This document shows, piece by piece, positions 55,786 through 62,599 of a stretch of DNA of 64,000 nt. The notes beneath the pieces were generated by a model. The model searched no databases and was not told the DNA's origin. It saw only the letters and a program-made list of their open reading frames with translations. The position numbers were made by a program, and so were the translations under genes. Position 1 is the stretch's first letter. Each line of letters opens with the position of its first letter. Origin of the DNA: Competibacter_A sp003527885 (GTDB taxonomy: Bacteria; Pseudomonadota; Gammaproteobacteria; Competibacterales; Competibacteraceae); contig DAORPQ010000004.1 of assembly GCA_035442025.1 (NCBI GenBank), forward strand, positions 1 through 64,000, read 5' to 3'.

Positions 55786-57690
55786 TCAGCCGCCTCCCAT
55801 CGCCAATACGACCCGATAAGTTATAAAGGCCGCGATATAGGCCAACGCCATCAGGTAGACGAACATGAACGCGGCCCAGCGCCAGGAATTGGTTTCGCGG
55901 CGGACGGCGGCCAGCGTCGCCAGACATTGCGGGGCGAACACGTACCACGCCAGCAGCGAGAGCGCCGTCGCCAAGCTCCAGTTCTGGGCCAGCGTCGCCG
56001 ATAGCGCCTCTCTAACCACCCCTTCATCGCCGCTCAGGGCATAGACGGTGCCGAGCGCCGCCACCGCCACCTCGCGCGCCGCCAGACCCGGCACCAAGGC
56101 GATGGCGATTTGCCAGTTGAAACCGATGGGCGCCAGCAGCGGTTCCAGCCCGCGTCCGATCACGCCGGCGAAGCTGTAATAGATGGCCGGTTCCGTCGCC
56201 CCCGCCGGCGGCGCGGGGAAGGTCGAGAGAAACCAGAGAATCACCATCAGGCTCAGGATGATGGTGCCGATGCGCCGCATGAAGATTTTGACGCGATCCC
56301 ACAAACCCAGCAGCACGTTGGCGGGATTCGGCCATTTGTAGCTCGGCAACTCCATCAGCAACGGTTGTCGGCCGCCTTTCAGCAAAGTCAGCCGCAACAC
56401 GCCCGCCACTGTCAGCGCCCCGACGATGCCGGTCGCGTATAACCCGAACATGACCAACCCCTGCAAGCCAACGCCACCCCACACCGTGACGTTGGGGATA
56501 AACGCGGCGATCAGCAACACGTACACCGGCAGCCGCGCCGAGCAGGTCATCAGCGGAGCGATCAGAATGGTGACCAAACGATCCAGCGGATGGGCGATGG
56601 CGCGGGTCGCCATGATGCCGGGAACGGCGCAGGCGAAACTGGACAACAAGGGAATGAAAGCCCGACCGTTCAGGCCCGCCGCGCTCATCAGCCGATCCAT
56701 CAAAAACGCGGCACGGGTCATGTAGCCGGAATCTTCCAGCAGCAGGATGAACAGGAACAGGATCAGGATTTGCGGCAGAAAGATCACCACCCCGCCGACG
56801 CCGGCAATGATCCCATCGACCAGCAGGCTTTTCAGCAGGCTGTCTGGCAGGTGCGCGCCAAGCCACTGTTGCGCGCCGGCCACGCCGCCGTCGATCCAGT
56901 CCATCGGCGTTTGCGCCCAGCCGAACACGGCCTGAAACATCAGAAACAACAGCGCGAGCAAGATCGCTGGACCGGCTATTGGGTGCAGCAGCACGCCATC
57001 CAATAGCCGGGTGAAGCGTGCCGGCGCACCTTCCTGGACCACGGCCTCCCGCAGCACCCGCCCGACTTCCCGGTGATAGGCGCGGATGGCGTTCGGCGAG
57101 GGTTCTTGCCAGCCGGCGACGGCGGTAGCGCCATCTCCAGCCACAGCACGACCGAGCAGCGCATCGATTTGGCCGAGCAGGTCTTGCACTCCGCTTTTGC
57201 GCATGGCGACGGTGGTCACCACGGGAATACCCAACTCGCGGGACAGCGCTTCGGTATCGATCCGGCAACCGCGCTTCCGGGCAATGTCCATCATGTTGAG
57301 TGCCAGAATCAGCGGCCGGCCCAGCGGGCGGAGTTCCAGCAGCAGCCGCAAGTGCTGGTTGAGATTGGTGGCGTCGGTCACGCAAACGATGGCGTCCGGC
57401 AGGGATTCCCGCTGCTGCCGGCCGAGCACCACATCGCGGGTGATGGCCTCGTCGGGGCTGCGGGCGCGCAGGCTGTAGCTGCCCGGCAAGTCCAGCACTT
57501 CGACCGCGTGGCCGGCGGGCGTGTGCAGAAAACCGCTCTTGCGCTCGACGGTGACGCCGGGGTAGTTGGCGGTTTTTTGCCGGCCGCCGGTCAGGGTATT
57601 GAACAGCGTGGTCTTGCCGCTGTTGGGCGGGCCGACCAGCGCGATGCGGGCGGATCGAAGGCTCTCCGCGGTCAGCGTTGCGGCGGTCAC
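55786..57690 (-). CDS. feoB: Ferrous iron transporter FeoB (GTG start)
   Basis: FeoB is the Fe(II) permease. The N-terminal G domain has G1 LVGPPNSGKTTLF, G3 DLPGSYSL and G4 LNMMD. The membrane part has two Gate motifs with the conserved cysteines (SSFACAVPGIMATR and APLMTCSARLPVY). The GTG at 57690 overlaps the feoA stop (GTGA); an in-frame GTG at 57702 is less likely. The length (634) is at the short end for FeoB because the C-terminal part is brief. Confidence 0.96.
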   Translation of the reverse strand: MTAATLTAESLRSARIALVGPPNSGKTTLFNTLTGGRQKTANYPGVTVERKSGFLHTPAGHAVEVLDLPGSYSLRARSPDEAITRDVVLGRQQRESLPDAIVCVTDATNLNQHLRLLLELRPLGRPLILALNMMDIARKRGCRIDTEALSRELGIPVVTTVAMRKSGVQDLLGQIDALLGRAVAGDGATAVAGWQEPSPNAIRAYHREVGRVLREAVVQEGAPARFTRLLDGVLLHPIAGPAILLALLFLMFQAVFGWAQTPMDWIDGGVAGAQQWLGAHLPDSLLKSLLVDGIIAGVGGVVIFLPQILILFLFILLLEDSGYMTRAAFLMDRLMSAAGLNGRAFIPLLSSFACAVPGIMATRAIAHPLDRLVTILIAPLMTCSARLPVYVLLIAAFIPNVTVWGGVGLQGLVMFGLYATGIVGALTVAGVLRLTLLKGGRQPLLMELPSYKWPNPANVLLGLWDRVKIFMRRIGTIILSLMVILWFLSTFPAPPAGATEPAIYYSFAGVIGRGLEPLLAPIGFNWQIAIALVPGLAAREVAVAALGTVYALSGDEGVVREALSATLAQNWSLATALSLLAWYVFAPQCLATLAAVRRETNSWRWAAFMFVYLMALAYIAAFITYRVVLAMGGG

Positions 57691-58049
57691 GATGGCGCGC
57701 ACCCCAGAGCGGCCGACCCGACGTCCGGCATGGGCTCAAGCAAGGGGCCAACCAGTACGGCGTCGGCCTCACGACGGCGCAAGGCGACAGTCATGGTTTG
57801 ATTGATGCGCACCGCCAGCGGGTCGCGTCCCAGAAACCCGTAATGCAAAACTTCAACGGCCGCACCTTCGACGAAACCCATTTCCAGCAGGCCACGCTCG
57901 ATGTCGCGTTGATCCTTGTCAGCGCTGCCCCGCACCGCCAGGATCCGGCCGACCCCGCCGCGCCGCATCTGACTCAAAGGCTGGGTCGGGCTTGATGGGC
58001 CGGCAAGGTGGAGGTCGGAAGCGGGTTGCGCCGGTTTACGCTTTTTCAT
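57687..58049 (-). CDS. feoA: FeoA-domain protein
   Basis: A 120-residue protein with an SH3-like FeoA domain (about 30-108: GGVGRILAVRGSADKDQRDI, LEMGFVEGAAVEVLHYGFLGRDP). An N-terminal basic/Pro-rich extension of about 30 residues is unusual for this ~75-residue family. FeoA binds the G domain of FeoB. It begins immediately after the ferritin stop codon and overlaps feoB by 4 nt. Confidence 0.92.
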   Translation of the reverse strand: MKKRKPAQPASDLHLAGPSSPTQPLSQMRRGGVGRILAVRGSADKDQRDIERGLLEMGFVEGAAVEVLHYGFLGRDPLAVRINQTMTVALRRREADAVLVGPLLEPMPDVGSAALGCAPS

Positions 58050-58514
58050 TCAGGCGCTCTCCGCTGCGGTTTCGGTTTGGCCCGGCGCTCGCAACATCTT
58101 GTCCACTTCATCCTGGTGGGTCAGCTCCTCGGCGATCAGGGTGCGGGCGTATTCTTCCAGCCGCACATCCTTGTCGCTGGCGCAATCCAGCAGTTGGTAG
58201 TAGGCGTCGAGCGCTTCCCTTTCGTGCGCCAGGGATTCGCGCAGGATAGCGCCGATGTCGTGCCGGTGCGTTTCCAGTAGCGGGCCGATGCCGAGCGAGG
58301 GATGGCCGCCCAAACCGGTGATCAGCTCACCGGCCTGCCGGGCGTGCAGCAGGCTTTCATCGGCCTGAGCGTTGAGCCAACTGACGATGGGGATGCGGTT
58401 GTAGCCGAACACCATCAGCGCGTAGTGGGTGTAACGCACCACCCCGGCCAGTTCTAGCTCCATGATGCGATTCAAAATGCCGATGGCGGCGTTTTTGTCG
58501 ATTTCTTTGCTCAT
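58050..58514 (-). CDS. Ferritin-like/bacterioferritin family protein
   Basis: A 154-residue four-helix protein with probable di-iron ligands Glu21 (LELAGVVRY), Glu53/His57 (ADESLLHAR), Glu98 (AHEREALDAYY) and Glu130/His133 (AEELTHQ). The heme-ligand Met of classical bacterioferritin, expected near the first ExxH, is not evident (Leu there). It probably stores or oxidises iron. The ATG at 58514 (MSKEIDK) was chosen over 58577. It is the first gene of a ferritin-feoA-feoB-small Cys protein operon under a Fur-type promoter. Confidence 0.9.
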   Translation of the reverse strand: MSKEIDKNAAIGILNRIMELELAGVVRYTHYALMVFGYNRIPIVSWLNAQADESLLHARQAGELITGLGGHPSLGIGPLLETHRHDIGAILRESLAHEREALDAYYQLLDCASDKDVRLEEYARTLIAEELTHQDEVDKMLRAPGQTETAAESA

Positions 58515-58623
58515 GTCGGTGCTGCCTTCTGGTCGATGATCGTGAGGAAACGGTCGCTTTCTGGCGGGATGCATCAAAAATGCCAGAGTATTCCTCTCAA
58601 CTTTTCACGTCTTACTTGAAGGC

Positions 58624-58652
58624 ATTATAGGAAAAATGAGAATCATTCTCAA
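58624..58652 (-). promoter_or_regulatory. Sigma-70 promoter with overlapping Fur box, ferritin-feo operon
   Basis: On the minus strand TTGAGA (58652-58647) and TATAAT (58629-58624) are separated by exactly 17 bp. A perfect 7-1-7 palindrome TGAGAAT-C-ATTCTCA (58637-58651) covers the -35 element and part of the spacer, fitting Fe(II)-Fur repression. The start codon is about 110 bp downstream. Confidence 0.88.
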
Positions 58653-58707
58653 ATAAAAATTAGCGCAATTCTATCGCGTGCGCCTCGCCGGATTTAGGCT
58701 GAAATGA

Positions 58708-61578
58708 TTACGGTCCTTCCACCAGTGCATACGGCGCCCAAACCTTGGGATCGCGCAGGGAGGGATTTTCGTCCTCGATGAAGAAAAGCTGGGTTTCGCG
58801 CAACGCCAGCGCAAGGTCTTTCGGTTTCGGGCCGTTCAGCCAAGTGCGGTAGAACCGCGCCATGAACTCGCGCGCCGGTCGATCACCTAGCGGCCACAGC
58901 GACATCAGGACGTTGCGTGCGCCAGCGGTGCGTAAAGCCCGGACCAGACCATACACGCCTTCGGCGTAATCCAGCGCGCCCTTGCCGGTATCGCAGGCGG
59001 AGAGCGCGACCAGTTCGGTGTCTTCCAGGTTCAAATCCTGCACTTCCAGGGCGTACAGAATCCCGTCTTCGCCGTCGGGGCCGGCTTTGCCCTGGAGACC
59101 CTGATTGGCGCCGGCCAGAGCGAGGCCGGACAGCACCATCGGCCGATCCACGATCCCGCTCTTTTCGCCGAGATAAAAGCCGTGGGTCGCCAGATGCAGC
59201 ACGCGCGGCGGCGTGGCGAGGGTTTTCAAGCGGGATTCGGAGGCGTCCGCGCCGAGCCAGACTTGCGAAGGGATGTTCCAGTAGCTCCAGTACGCATTTT
59301 TCACTTCCTCGGCTTCCTTGCCAGTTTCGGCGAGCGCCTTGAACTGACCGATCTCGTTGGACACCGCGCGCGTGGCGACGGTCAGGTTTTGATCCGTCGG
59401 TTTCGGCTGTTGCGGCGTCGGCTCCTTGGCCGCGCCGAATCCCGCGTAGTCCACCCCGCCCAAGGCCAGCAGACCCTTGGGTTTGTCCAGATCGCGGTCG
59501 TAGGCGGCGATCAGATGCCGTCCGGTGCTGACTTGGCGCAAGGTCTGGCGTTGAATCCAGTAGCGACCGTCCGGCGTCACCAGTTCGGCGAAGGCCAGCA
59601 GGCTGAGGAAACCGTCCGGCGCGATGTAGAGCGGGTCGTAGCGTTTCAGCTTGTCGTCGAGTTTGCCGAACAGTTGGCTGTACAGAGCGACGGCATCTTC
59701 CCGCGCGTGGGTTTTTTGCAGCTTTTGTGCCCATTCCTGGGTTGCCGCCACCGGACCCAGATCGTGCAACGACAGATCGCCTGCCGCTGGCAGCAGCAAC
59801 GCCGCCCAATGGGGTTCGCCAAGTTTTCCAGTTTTGAAGTCACCCGGTCGATACTGGCGCAATTCCAGCAGCGCGCCACGGTCGAGCGGAAGAAAGTGGC
59901 GCACGTCGTTCACGCTCGCGCTGCGCACCTGCAAATGGCGATTGAATTCGCGGCTGATCTGGGCCAGCCGGATTTCCTTGGCTTCCAGTTCGTTCAGTTT
60001 CTTGAGCAGCAAATCGGCATTCGGTTCCGGCGAATTCGCCAGATGGCTGAGATCGCGCCGGAGCTCGGCGCTTTGCCTTGCCAACTCGCGGATTTCGGTA
60101 TCCTGCTCGCTGCGGCGGCGCACCAGCCGCGCCAGGAAAGCCTCTTCCTCGCCCTGAATCTGTTTCCAGCGCAGCATGACCTTGGCGGCGAGATCGAGAT
60201 ACTCCGGCTCAGGATGGCTCAGTGTCAAGGTGAGCACCACATCCTGAAAATGCGATTGGCTCGTCAGAAATAGCCGCCGAACTGCCTCCTGCCGGGTATG
60301 GCGTAATTCCAAAGCAGCGCGTTCCAGCAGGCGCGGCTCCATACGTTGCAACAGTTGCAGCGCCTGTTTCGGCTGCCGGAGATTCACCAGCGCAACCGTG
60401 TAATTGATCTGAACCTGTAAAGTAAGCGGATGCTCTGGGCCGAACACCTTCTCGCTTGCCGCCAGCGCCCGCCGGTGGAGCGGCTCCGCTTCCCCGTAGC
60501 GGCCTTGGTTTTGATATAACAATGCGAGGCCATTGACGCTGGTCAGGGTATTGGGATGTTCCGGGCCGAGCACCTTCTCGCTCGCCGCCAGCACCCGCCG
60601 AAAGAGCGGTTCCGCCTCCCCGTACCGCCCTTGGGCTCGATATAAAAACGCGAGGTTGTTGATGCTGGTCAGGGTATTTGGATGCTCCGGTCCGAGCATT
60701 TTCTCGCGCACCGCCAGTGCCCGTCGAAAGAGCGGTTCCGCTTCCCTGTAACGCCCTTGGGCTTGATATAAAAACGCGAGGTTGTTGACGCTGGTCAGGG
60801 TAAATGGATGCTCCGAGCCAAGCACCTTCTCACCCGCCGCCAGCGCCCGCTGCAACAGCGGTTCCGCTTCCCTGTAACGGCCTTGGGCTTGATATAACCC
60901 CGCGAGATTGTTGACGCTACTCAACGTGTCGGAGTGCTCCAAGCCCAGCACCTTTTCGCGCGCCATCAACGCTCGCCGAAAGAGCGGTTCCGCCTCCCCG
61001 TACCGCCCTTGCGCTTGATATAAACCTGCGAGATTGCCGATGCTGGTCAGAGTAAACGGATGCTCCGAGCCAAGCACCTTCTCACTCGCCAATAACGTTC
61101 GCTGAAAAAGCGGTTCCACTTCTCCGTACCGCCCTTGCGCTTGATATAACCCCGCGAGGTTGTTGGCGCTGCTCAGGGTGTCCGGGTGCTCGGTGCCGAG
61201 CACCTTCTCGCGCGCCGCCAGCGCCCGCCGGTAGAGCGGTTCCGCTTCCCCGTAACGCCCTTGGGCTTGATATAAAAACGCGAGGTTGTTGACGCTGGTC
61301 AGGGTGTTCGGGTGTTCGGGGCCGAGTTGCTGCTCGGCGAACCGGTAAGTCTGCTCGGCGGCCATTTCGGCTGTACGATAGTTACCTTTTTGAAGAAGCC
61401 CGACAACATGTTCGTTAAGTGCATCCACAATTTCCTTTTTTTGAGGCACCTTTCCGGTTTTCTGTTGCAGATAGGCAGTAACCGCCTGGACATAGTGTTC
61501 ACTTTTCGGCTCTTGGGCATGAGCGACAGCGCCCAAGCCCAGCCATCCCGCTAGCAGCCAACAACCGTATCGTTTCAT
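58708..61578 (-). CDS. Exported TPR-CHAT (caspase-like) protein
   Basis: A 956-residue protein. A signal peptide (CWLLAGWLGLGAVAHAQ) suggests export. Residues ~85-379 are seven 42-residue kinesin-light-chain-type TPR units (motif NNLAFLYQAQGRYGEAEPL). A helical linker follows, and the C-terminal CHAT domain (about 640-956) keeps the caspase-like dyad His799 (LHLATHGFYL) and Cys862 (ALSACDTGKG). CHAT proteases cut or sense partner proteins; the target here is unknown. The frame extends to 62238 through the next gene. The ATG at 61578 with a GGAG site is clearly the start. It is the third gene of an operon with a membrane protein and a small secreted protein. Confidence 0.93.
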   Translation of the reverse strand: MKRYGCWLLAGWLGLGAVAHAQEPKSEHYVQAVTAYLQQKTGKVPQKKEIVDALNEHVVGLLQKGNYRTAEMAAEQTYRFAEQQLGPEHPNTLTSVNNLAFLYQAQGRYGEAEPLYRRALAAREKVLGTEHPDTLSSANNLAGLYQAQGRYGEVEPLFQRTLLASEKVLGSEHPFTLTSIGNLAGLYQAQGRYGEAEPLFRRALMAREKVLGLEHSDTLSSVNNLAGLYQAQGRYREAEPLLQRALAAGEKVLGSEHPFTLTSVNNLAFLYQAQGRYREAEPLFRRALAVREKMLGPEHPNTLTSINNLAFLYRAQGRYGEAEPLFRRVLAASEKVLGPEHPNTLTSVNGLALLYQNQGRYGEAEPLHRRALAASEKVFGPEHPLTLQVQINYTVALVNLRQPKQALQLLQRMEPRLLERAALELRHTRQEAVRRLFLTSQSHFQDVVLTLTLSHPEPEYLDLAAKVMLRWKQIQGEEEAFLARLVRRRSEQDTEIRELARQSAELRRDLSHLANSPEPNADLLLKKLNELEAKEIRLAQISREFNRHLQVRSASVNDVRHFLPLDRGALLELRQYRPGDFKTGKLGEPHWAALLLPAAGDLSLHDLGPVAATQEWAQKLQKTHAREDAVALYSQLFGKLDDKLKRYDPLYIAPDGFLSLLAFAELVTPDGRYWIQRQTLRQVSTGRHLIAAYDRDLDKPKGLLALGGVDYAGFGAAKEPTPQQPKPTDQNLTVATRAVSNEIGQFKALAETGKEAEEVKNAYWSYWNIPSQVWLGADASESRLKTLATPPRVLHLATHGFYLGEKSGIVDRPMVLSGLALAGANQGLQGKAGPDGEDGILYALEVQDLNLEDTELVALSACDTGKGALDYAEGVYGLVRALRTAGARNVLMSLWPLGDRPAREFMARFYRTWLNGPKPKDLALALRETQLFFIEDENPSLRDPKVWAPYALVEGP
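60444..61326 (-). repeat. Seven tandem 126-bp units encoding TPRs
   Basis: Seven direct repeats of 126 bp (42 codons) run without interruption inside the TPR-CHAT gene. Conserved blocks encode GPEHPxTLTSxNNLA and LYQAQGRYxEAEPL. Copies differ mostly at third codon positions and at the few variable residues, which suggests recent duplication or recombination. Confidence 0.9.
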
Positions 61579-61592
61579 GGCTCGCTCTCCTT

Positions 61593-62228
61593 TCAGGGCA
61601 ACACCCGCAGCAGCTTTACCTCTTTCAGCGGTAGTTTGATCACCGGTAGCCGGGCCGGTTTGCCGTCGGGGGGCAATTTGAACAAGAACAGCGTTTCCTT
61701 GTTCTCCAATAGCAAGCGATAAACGCCGCCGGGTAACTCCCCATACAACTCCTTCAAAGTGGCATCCTCCGGCAGCGGCTCGTTCGGCCAGACGCGCACA
61801 TGCGGATACGCCAAAAAACCGTTGTCCTGCTGCGCCTGGTAATACCACCCCGCGCTGACCGCCGCCAGCCACCACGCCAACAGGAACGCCAACAACACCC
61901 CGAGTATCTGCAACTGCTTGAGCAGCCGAGGCCGTTCCGTCTTGAGTCGGTCCAGCCGGGGCGACAGGCGGGACTCGTAAAAGGCCAGCAGCACGATCCC
62001 GAGTCCGTAGGGAATCACCAGCCACCACCACGTCTTGAAGACCCAAAAGCCGTACACGAAAAAATACTCGGTGGGAATCTCCAGCGTCAGCAAGCCCAGC
62101 TTGAAATGACCGAAGTAGTGGTAGGCGTAAGTCCAGCCGGTGAAGTACCCCAGAGCGGTGAGAAGCGCCGTGACGGTGGCAAGATCGAGCAGCAATGGGC
62201 CGGCGGTTCTCTCGCTTGGCGCGCTCAT
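61593..62228 (-). CDS. Membrane protein of unknown function, TPR-CHAT operon
   Basis: A 211-residue protein with three hydrophobic segments (about 13-35, 53-76 and 103-126; the middle region is rich in Trp/Tyr/Phe) and a C-terminal ~85-residue soluble domain (VRVWPNEPLPEDATLKELYG). I do not recognise a family. The ATG at 62228 overlaps the stop of the preceding small gene by 4 nt, and its stop is 14 bp before the TPR-CHAT start. The three genes are therefore one operon. It may anchor or control the CHAT protein at the inner membrane. Confidence 0.8.
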   Translation of the reverse strand: MSAPSERTAGPLLLDLATVTALLTALGYFTGWTYAYHYFGHFKLGLLTLEIPTEYFFVYGFWVFKTWWWLVIPYGLGIVLLAFYESRLSPRLDRLKTERPRLLKQLQILGVLLAFLLAWWLAAVSAGWYYQAQQDNGFLAYPHVRVWPNEPLPEDATLKELYGELPGGVYRLLLENKETLFLFKLPPDGKPARLPVIKLPLKEVKLLRVLP

Positions 62229-62527
62229 TTGGGGGCATCCTTGGCGGAATCGCCGCGAATATCGCCGCCTCCGAATTTGATCGTCTGCCTGCATGGATTG
62301 CAGCGGCCCTGCCCGGCGGCGATCCGGGTCCAGCCGGTCAGATCATCCAGTTTATAGGGATTGCCGTAATCGTCCCGGCACTGCGCCACTTCGCGGAGGC
62401 CCTGCGTTTGCATTTCGCAGCCATGGCGAAAGTGATCGTCCTTGGTTTCAAGGCAGAAACACCCGTCGGCCGCCACGCTCGCAATTGGAACGGCGAACAG
62501 CAGTAAAATGAGGCGCATAGCATTCAC
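62225..62527 (-). CDS. Small secreted Cys-rich protein, TPR-CHAT operon (GTG start)
   Basis: A 100-residue protein with a signal peptide (RLILLLFAVPIASVAADG) and six cysteines in the mature part (GCFCLET, HGCEM, AQCRDD, GRCNPCRQ), which suggests disulfides. I do not recognise the family. The GTG at 62527 follows a GGGGAGAG site; the ATG at 62518 lacks one. First gene of the operon and divergent from the SagB-like gene. Confidence 0.75.
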   Translation of the reverse strand: MNAMRLILLLFAVPIASVAADGCFCLETKDDHFRHGCEMQTQGLREVAQCRDDYGNPYKLDDLTGWTRIAAGQGRCNPCRQTIKFGGGDIRGDSAKDAPK

Positions 62528-62599
62528 AAGCTGTCTCTCCCCACGATCTGATAACCTGTTTACAGATTACTCTTGCCAGTCACGCCCGACGAGCGCCGC

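Noticed and set aside
56024..57772. Second minus-strand frame of 582 codons across feoB
   Set aside because: It is out of frame with the G-domain and gate motifs of FeoB and is Arg/Ala-rich low-complexity sequence.
61579..62238. N-terminal extension of the TPR-CHAT frame up to 62238
   Set aside because: It runs through the membrane protein gene in another frame and would bury the signal peptide. The ATG at 61578 has a proper ribosome site.
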